This document shows positions 44,155 to 53,188 of a DNA stretch of 64,000 nt, piece by piece. Origin of the DNA: GCA-2687025 sp964473525 (GTDB taxonomy: Bacteria; Poribacteria; WGA-4E; GCA-2687025). A program made the translations under genes and the position numbers. Positions within the stretch are counted from its first letter, which is position 1, and each line of letters begins with the position of its first letter. The stretch spans positions 1 through 64,000 of the forward strand of contig CAYYPK010000019.1 of NCBI GenBank assembly GCA_964473525.1, in the 5' to 3' direction. A model generated the notes under the pieces. It did no database searches and was not told the DNA's origin. It worked only from the letters and a program-made list of their open reading frames with translations.

Positions 44155-46332
44155 CTAGCCGACGCTGATAGTGATGTCGCCGGCCCCGGCGTGGAGGCGC
44201 ACGGAAGGGCCTCCGCCGTTCCGGTCGCCAGTTACGAGCTGGTCTGTGGTGTCATGGCCGTCGTCGAGGTCGCACTCGACGATGACGCGTCCGTTGTTCG
44301 CCTCCGCGTCGATCGAGCAGGCGAACGACTCCGGTATGGTGAGTCGGACTTCCCCGTCGTCGGACGTGAGTTCCAGGCTGTCGACGGCGTCGCCGACACT
44401 GGCATCGACCTTGCCCGCGCCTGTTCGGGCGCGAACAGCCTGAGCGGAGCCCATGTTGAGGATGACGTCGCCATCGTCCGACGTGAGTTCCGCGTCGCCA
44501 GCGACGGAGCTGAAGTTCACGACGACACGCCCGGCCCCAGATGCTGCTAGCAGCGATCCCGCGTCACCCATGTTCAGGGTGATCCCGCCGTCATCGGTCG
44601 CCAACTCGGCGTTCTCCGTGATGTCGCCGACGTTCGCGGTGACGGTGCCCGCGCCCGACCGCATGTTGAGGGATCTCGCCGTCGCCCCGTTGAGAGCCAC
44701 CGCTCCGTCGTCCGACGAAAGCTCGGCGTCACCGTCGATGTCCGCGCAGTTCACGGCGACAGCGCCGCTGCCCGACCGGGCGGTGATGGAGCCGACATCG
44801 GAGCCGCTGAAGGCGGCGCTTCCGTCACCCGTGGACATGTCGACAACGCCACGAACCGCGCCCGCTAGCGACGCCTCGACCGCGCCGTCGCCCGACGTCA
44901 TGCTCAGTTCGCCCAGTTCCTCGAACGACGCGCGGATGTCTCCGTCGCCGGTCTCTAGCCGCACGGTCGAGTCCGAGTATCCCGCGGTGTCGACGTTCAC
45001 CGAACCGTCACCAGTGTTCGCATCAAGGCGCGTGAACGAGCCGCCGCGGACGTTCACGTCGCCGTCGCTGGTAACGAGATTCGCCGCGCCCGAGCAGCCG
45101 TCGACATCCACGGTACCGTCACCGGTGCGTATCTCGATCTCCCCCTCGCTGTCGGATAGCCGCACGCTGCCGTCGCCGGTCTGTAGGGCGATGGCGCCCG
45201 ACGCCCCTGCTACCTCAATGGAGCCGTCGCCTGTCTCGACCGCAAGGTCGGCAATCTCGGACCCGTGGACGCGCACCGACCCATCGCCGGTGGCCAGGTC
45301 CGCGTGGCCGCGCACGCCGTGCAGGTCGATGGACCCATCGCCCGTGTTAAGGGCCGCCTGCGAGACATGCAGGTGATCGACCTGTATCGATCCGTCGCCG
45401 GTCTGCGCGTTGACCTCGAGTCCATCGGGGAGTCGCAGTTCCACCTGATCGCCTTCGTCGAAGTGCAGCTGTAGGCTGTCGCCATCGCTCTGCGCGCGCG
45501 CCTCTCGGCTGGCATGCACCCGCTCGTCGTCCGACCGCCTCAGTCGCACGCCGCCCTCGTCCAGGTTCACCGAGACGCGCGTGGACGGCGCGTCCCAGGA
45601 CTGGGCGGTCGAGTTGGCGTGGTCCGAGTGGTCTGAGTGATCCGAGTGGTCGGCATCGTCTTCCTCGCTGGAAAACGCCTTGGAGAATTGCTCCCCGAAG
45701 CTGCCGAACTCCTTGCCGAAGTCCGACATGAAGCGCTCGAAGGCTCCCGTGAACTTCTGCTCGAAGTCCTGACCCATCTTGCCCGCCTCACCCCACTGCT
45801 TGGCCTCGTCGCGCACGCGTTCTCGCGCGCGTCCGAGGGCCTCATCCACGGCGTGCTTCACGGAGTGCTTCACATGCTCCCGGGCCTCATCGCGGTGGCG
45901 CCGGGCGTGCCTCTGCGCGCGCCGCCCGTGTTCTCTCGCCTGCCGTGCGCGGCCCCGCGCCTGCCTCGCCCGTTGCCGGAAGTGACGCTCCGCGCCCTCC
46001 GCGTCGCGACCTGGCGGGGCCTGCCCGAGCTTGGCGTACAGCGTGTGCACGGGCACTCTCAACATCTGCGCAGCCTGGAACACGTCGCCCCCGCAACGCT
46101 CGATGGTCTGTCGGATGACGTCGCTCTCGATGTCCGCCATGGGCCGGCCGACAAAGTCGCCGCTGCTCTCCTTGGGCTCCCGGTCCATCAGCTTGAGCAG
46201 ACGTTCTGCCTGTTCCGGGGTGACCTTGCCCTCGGCTACCAGGCGCAGGACAGACTTGTACTCGTTGTCTTCGGTGGCTGCCGACCGGTCCTCGTCAGCG
46301 TTCGTGTCTTCGGTTTTCGTGTCGTCGCTCAT
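44155..46332 (-). CDS. Cytoplasmic DUF4097-type protein with SHOCT-like, Fis-HTH-like and Arg-rich regions
   Basis: 725 aa from ATG 46332 (GGGGAG seven bases upstream; ATGs at 46347 and 46365 lack one). No signal or membrane segment. Residues about 24-50 (YKSVLRLVAEGKVTPEQAER) match the short SHOCT-like module of YvlB/LiaX-type proteins. Residues about 63-100 (ESDVIRQTIERCGGDVFQAA, then MLRVPVHTLYAKL) look like a Fis-type helix-turn-helix. An Arg/His-rich helix follows (about 110-165), then an amphipathic region and a DHSDHSDHSDH stretch. From about 310 to the end it is a long parallel-beta-like array of TGDGSI/TSDDGDV turns at 17-19-residue spacing. Likely a regulator or scaffold sensing a ligand or surface; exact role unknown. 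Confidence 0.8.
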   Translation of the reverse strand: MSDDTKTEDTNADEDRSAATEDNEYKSVLRLVAEGKVTPEQAERLLKLMDREPKESSGDFVGRPMADIESDVIRQTIERCGGDVFQAAQMLRVPVHTLYAKLGQAPPGRDAEGAERHFRQRARQARGRARQAREHGRRAQRHARRHRDEAREHVKHSVKHAVDEALGRARERVRDEAKQWGEAGKMGQDFEQKFTGAFERFMSDFGKEFGSFGEQFSKAFSSEEDDADHSDHSDHSDHANSTAQSWDAPSTRVSVNLDEGGVRLRRSDDERVHASREARAQSDGDSLQLHFDEGDQVELRLPDGLEVNAQTGDGSIQVDHLHVSQAALNTGDGSIDLHGVRGHADLATGDGSVRVHGSEIADLAVETGDGSIEVAGASGAIALQTGDGSVRLSDSEGEIEIRTGDGTVDVDGCSGAANLVTSDGDVNVRGGSFTRLDANTGDGSVNVDTAGYSDSTVRLETGDGDIRASFEELGELSMTSGDGAVEASLAGAVRGVVDMSTGDGSAAFSGSDVGSITARSGSGAVAVNCADIDGDAELSSDDGAVALNGATARSLNMRSGAGTVTANVGDITENAELATDDGGITLNMGDAGSLLAASGAGRVVVNFSSVAGDAELTSDDGDVILNMGSAQAVRARTGAGKVDASVGDAVDSLELTSDDGEVRLTIPESFACSIDAEANNGRVIVECDLDDGHDTTDQLVTGDRNGGGPSVRLHAGAGDITISVG

Positions 46333-46373
46333 CAGCCTGCTCCCCATGCCGCGCTCCGCGGCCATGACGGTCC

Positions 46374-46766
46374 TTACAGTTCTTCCAACGCCGCGATGGC
46401 CTCTTCGGCGGAGATATCGCCGTCGCTCAGCCGCGTGAGGATTTCCTGCCGCTCGGGCGTCGCCTCGGGCGCATCCTCCTCGTCCGGGTCAACGTGGCCT
46501 CCTTCGTATCCCATCTCCTGGATGACGCCGTTGAGGCGCGTTCGGAGAGTGGCGTAGGCGATGTTCAGCTCCCGCTCCATCTCCTTGAGGTTTCCCCTGT
46601 TCCTCACGAACGTCTCGATGAACTGGAGACTAGGCTCCGAGAGTCGGCAGAACCTGGACGCGGCGAACGCGCCCCGCACCTCCGTGCCGCACTCGGAGCA
46701 TTGCAGGTTCGTGACGACCATGTCCGGCTGCCCGCACGATGGACACTTCTCGACGATTTTGCGCAT
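46374..46766 (-). CDS. DUF2089 family zinc-ribbon regulator
   Basis: 130 aa from ATG 46766. Four Cys of a zinc ribbon (CPSCGQ C8, C11 and CSECGT C23, C26), then FCRLSEPSLQFIETFVRNRGNLKEME, RELNIAYATLRTRLNGVIQEM (a helix-turn-helix), all typical of DUF2089. The C-terminal ILTRLSDGDISAEEAIAALEEL resembles the SHOCT-like module at the start of the next gene's product, linking the two. First gene of the DUF4097 operon; probably its transcriptional regulator. The family often neighbours DUF4097 genes. Confidence 0.88.
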   Translation of the reverse strand: MRKIVEKCPSCGQPDMVVTNLQCSECGTEVRGAFAASRFCRLSEPSLQFIETFVRNRGNLKEMERELNIAYATLRTRLNGVIQEMGYEGGHVDPDEEDAPEATPERQEILTRLSDGDISAEEAIAALEEL

Positions 46767-46796
46767 GAGGCCAATCTCTGGTCTGGTGTCTACGGT

Positions 46797-46826
46797 ATTT
46801 TGGCATGCCCGGCCCATGCCGCGCAA
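46797..46826 (-). promoter_or_regulatory. Inverted repeat inside a candidate promoter of the DUF2089/DUF4097 operon
   Basis: On the minus strand TTGCGC (46826-46821) and CAAAAT (46802-46797) are 18 bases apart. The spacer holds GGCATG-7-CATGCC (46802-46807 and 46815-46820), a perfect inverted repeat that a dimeric regulator such as the DUF2089 protein could bind. The 240-base gap to the divergent MBL gene also contains AT-rich CGCGCAA and TATACG elements but no gene. Confidence 0.35.
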
Positions 46827-47008
46827 ATCTTTCTGCTATACGCGCAATATTAGCGACTCCCCGCACAGATCGGCGCACGTCACCGGCCTTTCATCCGCGC
46901 GCGCGAGTGAACACGTGCAAAGCAGCGGCAGTTAGTATAGACTTAGGTGGATTCGCGTGGATTGGGCTCGCGGCTGGCCGCGGGTGCGTCGAGAAGGGAC
47001 GAGAGACC

Positions 47009-47968
47009 GTGATAATCCGGCTATGGGGCGTGCGGGGTTCGATCCCAACGCCGATCATGACGGACCAATACCAGCAAAAGCTCAACAACGTGCTTCGCGC
47101 CGCCAACGGGCAGGATCTGTCCGACCCCGACAAGATAGCGGCTTTCATTGACGGGCTCCCACAAGCGGACGCCACGCTCGTGGGCGGCGACACGACGTGC
47201 ATTGAGGCCAGCGACGACGAAACCTGTCTCATACTGGACGCGGGGTCTGGCATTCGCCGACTCGGTCTGGAGGTGATGAAAGGCGGCCGGTACGCCAACT
47301 TCGGGGGCGCCGTACACCTGATCTTCACGCACCACCACCACGACCATACGTGTGGGTTTCCGTTCTTCATACCTGCCTTTCTCCCGACGTCCGACATCAG
47401 AATCCACGGTCTGCACAAGGGGCTGGAGGAGCGCATGTCGGGCTTGCAGGTGTCGCAGTATTTCCCGGTGCCGCTCGAGGTCATGCCCTCCAAGCGGACG
47501 TACCACCGGCTCACCGCGGACAAGCCTTACCGCATCGGGGAGTTCACGATCACCCCGACGGAGCTGAACCACCCTGGCGACACGTACGGTTACCGCATCG
47601 AATGGCGGGACCGCGTCTTTGTCATGGCGTCGGACACTGAGTTCCAGAACCCAGACGACGAGACGATCACCCACTTCACCGAATTCTTCCGCGACGCGGA
47701 CATGCTGTATTTCGACGGGCAGTACACGTTGCAGGAAGCGTTCGTCAAAGAGGACTGGGGCCACAGCTCGGCGATGCACGGCGTGGACTTCGGCGTGCGC
47801 GCTGGCGTGAAGTGTCTCCTCGTCGGCCATCACGACCCAGCCTACGACGACGAGACGATCCTCGGGCAGGAAGCGACCGCAGCGGAGTATCGCGATTTGA
47901 TGTACCCCGACGCGGAGATTGAGATCGTGACTGCCGTGCAGGGCGCGATGCACGACCTTTCCTCCTAG
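47009..47968 (+). CDS. MBL-fold metallo-hydrolase (PhnP/cyclic phosphodiesterase-like)
   Basis: 319 aa from GTG 47009 with AAGGGA upstream. Starts IIRLWGVRGSIPTP, the hallmark of this MBL group, followed by GGDTTCIEASDDETCLILDAG and the metal motif THHHHDHTCGF (H108, H110, D112, H113), then HPGDTYGYRIEW, MASDTEFQN with a ligand Asp, and LLVGHHDPAYDDE. Similar proteins include phosphodiesterases and proteins fused to signalling receivers; substrate unknown. Cytoplasmic. It is divergent from the DUF2089/DUF4097 operon and may share its control region. Confidence 0.82.
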   Translation: MIIRLWGVRGSIPTPIMTDQYQQKLNNVLRAANGQDLSDPDKIAAFIDGLPQADATLVGGDTTCIEASDDETCLILDAGSGIRRLGLEVMKGGRYANFGGAVHLIFTHHHHDHTCGFPFFIPAFLPTSDIRIHGLHKGLEERMSGLQVSQYFPVPLEVMPSKRTYHRLTADKPYRIGEFTITPTELNHPGDTYGYRIEWRDRVFVMASDTEFQNPDDETITHFTEFFRDADMLYFDGQYTLQEAFVKEDWGHSSAMHGVDFGVRAGVKCLLVGHHDPAYDDETILGQEATAAEYRDLMYPDAEIEIVTAVQGAMHDLSS

Positions 47969-48002
47969 CAAGCCACCGTCACAGGCTAAGGAGAACGCAC
48001 CC

Positions 48003-49292
48003 GTGGGCAATTCCAACCGCCTCGCCATCGACGGCGGCGACCCCGTCATCACCGAATCGCTACCTGGCGGCGCCGCGGCGCGCAGCCTCATCGACGAACG
48101 CGAGGTCGACGCGGTAAGCGACGTCATCCGCTCTGGCGACCTGTTCCGGTTTGCCGACCACGCAAACTCGAACTGCACGCAGTTCGAGCGGGAAGCCTGC
48201 GACTACCTCGGCGTGAAGTACGGACTTCTCGTGAATTCCGGCACGAACGCCATTCTGGCGGGTCTCGTTGGGTTGGGCGTCGGCCCCGGCGACGAGGTCA
48301 TCGTCCCGGCGTACACGTACATCGCTACCGCGTCGGCCATCGTCAGCGCCGGAGCCGTGCCGGTCATCGCGGAGATCGACGAGTCGCTAGGACTGGACCC
48401 GGAGGACGTGGCGCGGAAGATCACGCCGCACACGCGCTGTATCATGCCGGTCCATATGCAGGGCGTGCCAGTGCGGCTGAACGACATCCGCAAGGTCGCC
48501 GAGGAGCACGGCATCGACGTGCTCGAGGACTGCTGCCAAGCCATCGGCGCGCGGTACTTCGACAAGGTCACCGGGTCCATCGGCAAGGTGGGCGCGTGGA
48601 GCTTCAACTTCTACAAGGTCATCACCTGCGGCGAAGGCGGCTTTGTCTTCACCGACGACTACGACGTGTACGAGCGCGCGTGCTTCTACCACGAGCCGGG
48701 GCTGCCGATGTGGATGAAGCAGCAGGAAGAGGGTTCGCCGGAGTGGGTCAACGAGCCGTTCAGCGCCTTGGGGTTGCGCTCCAATGAACTCGCCGCCGCG
48801 ATGATGCGCGTGCAGCTCACGAAGCTGGAACCCGCTCTCGACAGGACGCGGGCCGCCAAGGCGGGCTTCGTGGCTCACCTCGAGCCGGGCCGCCATTTCG
48901 TAGCGCAGCATCAGGACGACCCGGCGGGCGACTGCGGCATCAGTGGCGCCATCGTCGTGAACTCCCGCGAGATGGCGGAGACGTTCGCGAAGGCGCTCAA
49001 CGCCGAGGGCGTGCCTTCTGGCACGGCGCACAACGACGGGTTCCCGGATCGGCACATCTATCGGTACTGGGACTCCATCTTGCAGAAGCGCGTGCATCAT
49101 CCTGGCGTCAGCCCGTGGACGCACCCGATGTACAAGGGGAGCGTCGAATACAGCGAGGACATGTGTCCGCGAACGCTGGACATCCTCAACCGCACCATTC
49201 GCTTTGGCTTCAACGTCAACATGACCGCCGACCATGGCGAACTCATCGCGCGCTCCATCAACAAGGTAGACGCTGGTCTCAGCGCGTCGTAA
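48003..49292 (+). CDS. DegT/DnrJ/EryC1/StrS family aminotransferase
   Basis: 429 aa, GTG start with AAGGAG about ten bases upstream. PLP-dependent fold type I: LLVNSGTNAILAGLVGLGVG, GDEVIVPAYTYIATASAI, the Asp of the PLP pocket in VLEDCCQAIGARY, and the Schiff-base Lys at about 205 in WSFNFYKVITCGEGG. These enzymes aminate keto-sugars for LPS, capsule or antibiotics; some are dehydratases. No other sugar-nucleotide genes are present nearby, so the pathway is open. The distinct C-terminal ending (HPMYKGSVEYSEDMCPRTLD) is typical. Confidence 0.92.
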   Translation: MGNSNRLAIDGGDPVITESLPGGAAARSLIDEREVDAVSDVIRSGDLFRFADHANSNCTQFEREACDYLGVKYGLLVNSGTNAILAGLVGLGVGPGDEVIVPAYTYIATASAIVSAGAVPVIAEIDESLGLDPEDVARKITPHTRCIMPVHMQGVPVRLNDIRKVAEEHGIDVLEDCCQAIGARYFDKVTGSIGKVGAWSFNFYKVITCGEGGFVFTDDYDVYERACFYHEPGLPMWMKQQEEGSPEWVNEPFSALGLRSNELAAAMMRVQLTKLEPALDRTRAAKAGFVAHLEPGRHFVAQHQDDPAGDCGISGAIVVNSREMAETFAKALNAEGVPSGTAHNDGFPDRHIYRYWDSILQKRVHHPGVSPWTHPMYKGSVEYSEDMCPRTLDILNRTIRFGFNVNMTADHGELIARSINKVDAGLSAS

Positions 49293-49500
49293 GGAAGGCG
49301 TCCATGGCTGGCTGGGCGCCCGGCGCACAGGTCGCGTGGCGCGATGCCGTGCCACGCGGGCTCGTGACGCACGCGCTGCGCCGAGTCCATGCCTGTGCGG
49401 AGCGGCCGGCGCGACGGAGGCGTGTGTCTTCTGATGCGGGCCGCAGTCACGATCCCGGATCCCATGCCGTTCTCGCGGCGCCCACACCGAGCAAGCTGCC

Positions 49501-50277
49501 ATGACGCCAGACGGCGACACCCCCGCCCATCCGATCGACCACTTCGTGCGCTACCAGGACATGATGCATCGACGCCAGCAACGTGTGTTGCGGTCGGCGA
49601 TGCGCGGCCTCGACGGCTCCGACGCGTTGCGCGAGGAGACGCTCGACTGGATACGCCGGAGCGTGTCAAGGCGTCGCAACGAGGAGGAACTACAGGAACG
49701 CCTGTATCTCCTGGGCGTTCTGGGCGGTGAGCCCGAGTTCGACGCGCTCGTCGAAATCGTGATGCCGGAAGAAGACGAGGAGACGCCGTTTCTCGTTCTG
49801 GCCGAGCATCCCCTGCTCAGATATGAGGAAACCCGCATCCAGTATCTGGCGGCCCTCGGCTTTTTGGGACAGGGCGTTGGCAATCGCGACAACAAGCGAC
49901 TCGAGACGCTGGCGTTTCTGCTGCGACGCGGTCTCTCGGACGAAATGGGGGACGTGAAGATCGCCGCGGCGGGCGCGGTATCGCGTAGCATGAAATACAG
50001 CAAGGCGGGCATGACGCACTATGCGCCGCTGGTGCGGACCTTGACGCGTCTGTTGGGCGAGCCCGCGTGGAGCGTGAAGCGCGCGGGGCTATCGGCGCTC
50101 GCCGACATCCCGACCCCCGAGTGCCAGCGCGCGCTTACGCGCTTTGCCGCGCGTCAGGAAGACGAGCACCTGAAGCACTTCGCGGAATGGGCGCTCAATC
50201 GCGTCGCCGAACGCTCCGGCGTATTCCGCTCGCTTCTCCGCTCGCTCGAGTCCGTACGGAAGACCACGCCAAGGTAG
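49501..50277 (+). CDS. HEAT-like repeat protein of unknown function
   Basis: 258 aa. Entirely helical, with paired-helix repeats of the HEAT/PBS type: ERLYLLGVLGGEPEFDALVEIV, RIQYLAALGFLGQG, DVKIAAAGAVSRSM, WSVKRAGLSALADIPTPECQ, HLKHFAEWALNRVAE. A basic tail follows. No signal peptide. Presumably a protein-interaction scaffold; the start ATG has no good ribosome site, so the N terminus is uncertain. The 208 bases before it show no other gene. Confidence 0.65.
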   Translation: MTPDGDTPAHPIDHFVRYQDMMHRRQQRVLRSAMRGLDGSDALREETLDWIRRSVSRRRNEEELQERLYLLGVLGGEPEFDALVEIVMPEEDEETPFLVLAEHPLLRYEETRIQYLAALGFLGQGVGNRDNKRLETLAFLLRRGLSDEMGDVKIAAAGAVSRSMKYSKAGMTHYAPLVRTLTRLLGEPAWSVKRAGLSALADIPTPECQRALTRFAARQEDEHLKHFAEWALNRVAERSGVFRSLLRSLESVRKTTPR

Positions 50278-50446
50278 CGCGGCGTTGGGCGAGGTGCCCC
50301 ACCGCCATCCTACGAAACCGACGGCGCCCGCCTGGCCTCGCGCCTCCGCTGGGTTCGGCCGAGCCCTGTCACAGCTTGCTCTTGCCAGCACAGCGGGTAG
50401 ACTGAGTAGGCCGCCACGCCATCGACGCTCCAGGAAGGAGACCATC

Positions 50447-50881
50447 GTGCACATCAACGGCGACACCGTGGAGATCCAAGGCGCGCGCTATCTGGTCGCA
50501 ACCCGTGGGCAGCGGCTGATCGGGCAGTTCCTGGACGGCGTCATATACGGTGGAATCGTGCTCGCTGGGGCGCTCCTGGGTTTCCTGACGCTGGGCCTGT
50601 TGGGGTTTGTTGGCGGCCTTGCCGCGTTGGCGTACGCGCTGTTCCAGGACGGTCTCGGTCGCGGTCAGAGCTACGCGAAGAAGTGGATGGGGCTTCAAGT
50701 AATCGACAGCCGCACCGGCGGCCCGTGCACGTTCGGACAGTCGTTCATCCGCAACATAATCCTGCTGGCGCTGAACTGGATCGACTGGCTGTTCATCTTC
50801 GGAGAGAGGCGCCAGCGACTCGGGGACAGAGCGGCGAGCACCGTTGTTGTCGTGGACGGCGGGCGGCCCCGTGGTGTGTAG
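50447..50881 (+). CDS. RDD family membrane protein
   Basis: 144 aa from GTG 50447 with AGGAAGGAG seven bases upstream. RDD layout: GQRLIGQFLDGVIYGGIVLAGALL, a second hydrophobic span LGLLGFVGGLAALAYALFQDGLG, then RGQSYAKKWMGLQVIDSRTG, and FGQSFIRNIILLALNWIDWLF, ending RRQRLGDRAASTVVV. Three to four transmembrane helices. Proposed transport function in the family; specific role unknown. The family signature Arg-Asp-Asp is modified (QFLDG). Confidence 0.85.
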   Translation: MHINGDTVEIQGARYLVATRGQRLIGQFLDGVIYGGIVLAGALLGFLTLGLLGFVGGLAALAYALFQDGLGRGQSYAKKWMGLQVIDSRTGGPCTFGQSFIRNIILLALNWIDWLFIFGERRQRLGDRAASTVVVVDGGRPRGV

Positions 50882-51052
50882 CCGCGTGGCGCTCCACACG
50901 CGACGAAGTCCGTCTCGTATTGACGCGGCTCGGGCGCCGCGGCTGCGCGTTCGCGCCTCAATCACGCCGCCGCAGCTCCAGCGGGTCCTCGCCCACCCGT
51001 CGCTAGTGATGCCGAGGGCGCAAGACCGTGGCGTGGCCCACCGGGCCGCACG

Positions 51053-51886
51053 CTACCGACGCTGCGGTCCCGCTGCTTCGAGGTACGCACGCAGGATCAG
51101 TAGGTCGCGACGTGCGGTCTCGACTGGCCGCTCGGCCGCGTCGGGCCCAAGGCACTCGACGGCGAGGTACCCGTCGTAGCCCACGTCGTGGAGCACCGGT
51201 ATCAGCTCCGCGTAATCTGTCAGGCCTGTGTCCAGCCTGCCGAACTGCCACCCGCCGTCTGGGTCGAGGGTACCGTTCTTCACGTGCGCGTTCACCATGC
51301 GATGCGCCAGGTTGGGCACGGCATCGCTGAGGCTTTCGCCCGCGAATCGTAGATTGGAGAAGTCCACGGTGAGACCTACCGTCTCCGACGGCGCGATCTC
51401 CAGCAGACGGAGCGTCCCAGCGAGCGTGTCCGTAAGCTGACGCATGTGCGTCTCGAATGCCAGGCGCACACCGAGGCCTTCCGCCACGGGAGCTAGCGCG
51501 TCGATCGCATCGCTGAGCAGGCGCCAGTGCTCCTCGGCGGCCTCACGCGAGCCTGGGCCGCCGGGGGTAAGCTTCACCACGCTGGTTCCGAAGGTCGGGG
51601 CGAGCTGGATGAACGTCGCCGCCTTGTCGACCTGCCTCGCGTGGTCCGCGTCGTTGGTGAAGCTGTTGAACAGGGACAGCGCGGAGACCGTCAGCCCAGC
51701 GTCACGCACGCGACGGGCCACGCCGTCCGCCTCGGTTCGCGCCGTCTGTATGCCGAAGTGCGGGTCGCGACACGCCAGCTCGATCGCGGAATACCCGGCC
51801 TCCGCAGTAGCCACTAAGGCCTCCCGCAGCGGCAGGGAGAACATGCTCTGACTGAATAGCGAGATCCTGTCCAACAGAGGCGCCAC
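51053..51886 (-). CDS. Sugar-phosphate isomerase/epimerase (xylose-isomerase-like TIM barrel)
   Basis: 277 aa from GTG 51886 with AGGAGC eight bases upstream; a TTG at 51925 is less likely. IolE/AP endonuclease-2-like barrel: FSLPLREALVATAEAGYSAIEL, GLTVSALSLFNSF, VVKLTPGGPGSREAA, the metal ligands Glu in GVRLAFETHM, Asp in GLTVDFSNL, His in MVNAHVKNGTL, and Glu in GYLAVECLG. Such enzymes isomerise or epimerise keto-sugars or inositol derivatives. Cytoplasmic. Substrate unknown. Confidence 0.85.
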   Translation of the reverse strand: MAPLLDRISLFSQSMFSLPLREALVATAEAGYSAIELACRDPHFGIQTARTEADGVARRVRDAGLTVSALSLFNSFTNDADHARQVDKAATFIQLAPTFGTSVVKLTPGGPGSREAAEEHWRLLSDAIDALAPVAEGLGVRLAFETHMRQLTDTLAGTLRLLEIAPSETVGLTVDFSNLRFAGESLSDAVPNLAHRMVNAHVKNGTLDPDGGWQFGRLDTGLTDYAELIPVLHDVGYDGYLAVECLGPDAAERPVETARRDLLILRAYLEAAGPQRR

Positions 51887-53188
51887 GCCCGCGCTCCTAA
51901 GATGGGTACGGTCTAGCCGGGACAAACTGGCACGTGCGTCGGGCTCTCCGCGACGGTGGCACGCGCCACAGTGGTACCCGAGCGGAACGGCAGCGGCTGT
52001 GATGCTGTCAATGGACGAGGGAGTCGGGTGGGTCGTCGCACTGCGGTGTACGTGTGGAGGGGAGCCACGTTCCCGGATGTCGGTGACTCCCCCTAACGGT
52101 CGTCGTTCATGTTACCCTCACGGGTTTGGCTGTGCTCCTGGTCGGCTACATCGTGAGACTGCCGTTGTGTCGTTCGACCCGTTGCCGTTCCGCCGCGTCG
52201 CTCCGCGTGCCACGGAACTCCAGAGCGGCCACCTCCGCGAAAATCGCGTGTGTCCCCAGGCGTCTCGGGCCTGACGGGACCGCTTGGGAAGTGGCGTCGT
52301 CCGTTTTGGGGGCGGTTGAGGACGCTCGGAGACGGGTTCCGACAGCGCGGAATCCCTATCCACGAGCCGACAGGCTCCACAGGCCAATCCTCAGAGCGGC
52401 GCGCCCCTCGGGATATCGAACGAGGCAGTGAGATCCAGCGTCTCACCCGGTCGGTAGGTCACCGACCTTGGAGCCAAGGCTCAATCATAGGCGTCGTCTC
52501 CCCTGCTGCTCGAAGACGAAACCGCCACGCTCCTCGCGCGCCCAGCGTTCTGGGCTGAGCCGATGCAGCGTGACTGTTATACCGCGCCGGGGCTTCTCGC
52601 TCCTCCGTCGCCCTCTTTCCGCCGCCGGCCGAATACTTCCGGCCGTTTGGAGCGCGCCCGATCCCCGGTAACTGACCACCGCCCTCGTCTGCGCCCGCGC
52701 CGACGTGCCACCAGAGCCGTCATGCGCGTCCGAGGCGCGTTCTGGTCCGTCCGAGCAGGCCGCTGTGTTCCCGGTTGCTTCGGCCGCGAGGGCCTCCGCA
52801 GGCGTGGGACATGCTCGGCCTCTGTCGCGAAGTCAGCGCCCTCTCCGTTGCGTCACGCGCGTTGGCCACCAGAGCCGCAGCGAGCGTTCGGGACGCGCCT
52901 GACAAGCGCGACCGTACAAGCCGCGACGCTTTCAGGCGATTCCCGCCGACCCGCGCTATCAGCGGATCTAGCGGGCGCCTAACGCCATCGGCTTTCACTA
53001 CAGAGAATAGTGCACGGATCACTCCGACGCAACGAAATCTGACCGGAATTCCGCACTATTTTCGGCGGCCCCGAGCACGCCCGTCGACGGGCCCTCAAGC
53101 GGAACGGCGGAAGCCACCTTCAAGTGACTTCCGCCGTCTGTCCAGGGCCCTGCGGAACACGACCGCGCGGAGCCTATACTGCCTTCGG
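51887..53188. other. 1.3-kb stretch without a convincing gene, probably decayed coding DNA
   Basis: No frame on either strand has an intact gene with ribosome site. Protein-like pieces persist on the minus strand: TYRPGETLDLTASFDIPRGA at about 52390-52455, and GTHAIFAEVAALEFRGTRSD at about 52160-52260, in different frames and both followed by a stop. This fits a pseudogene in an advanced state. GTGCCACCAGAGCCG and TTGGCCACCAGAGCCG (near 52705 and 52860) are a minor repeat. At 53104-53137 a hairpin ends the LamG gene. Confidence 0.5.
53104..53137 (-). terminator. Terminator hairpin after the LamG gene
   Basis: ACGGCGGAAG (53104-53113) pairs with CTTCCGCCGT (53128-53137); after one mismatch CAC/GTG extends the stem, loop CTTCAA. 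It lies about 50 bases after the minus-strand LamG stop. There is no clear T-run. Confidence 0.55.

Noticed and set aside
43190..45400. Ser/Thr/Pro-rich plus-strand frames opposite the DUF4097 genes (about 44453-45376)
   Set aside because: The regular repeats come from the antisense of TGDGS-type codons; no signal or ribosome site.
47020..47056. T-arm-like GGGTTCGATCCC suggesting a tRNA
   Set aside because: It lies inside the MBL gene and encodes the conserved WGVRGSIPTP start of that family; no cloverleaf or acceptor stem surrounds it.
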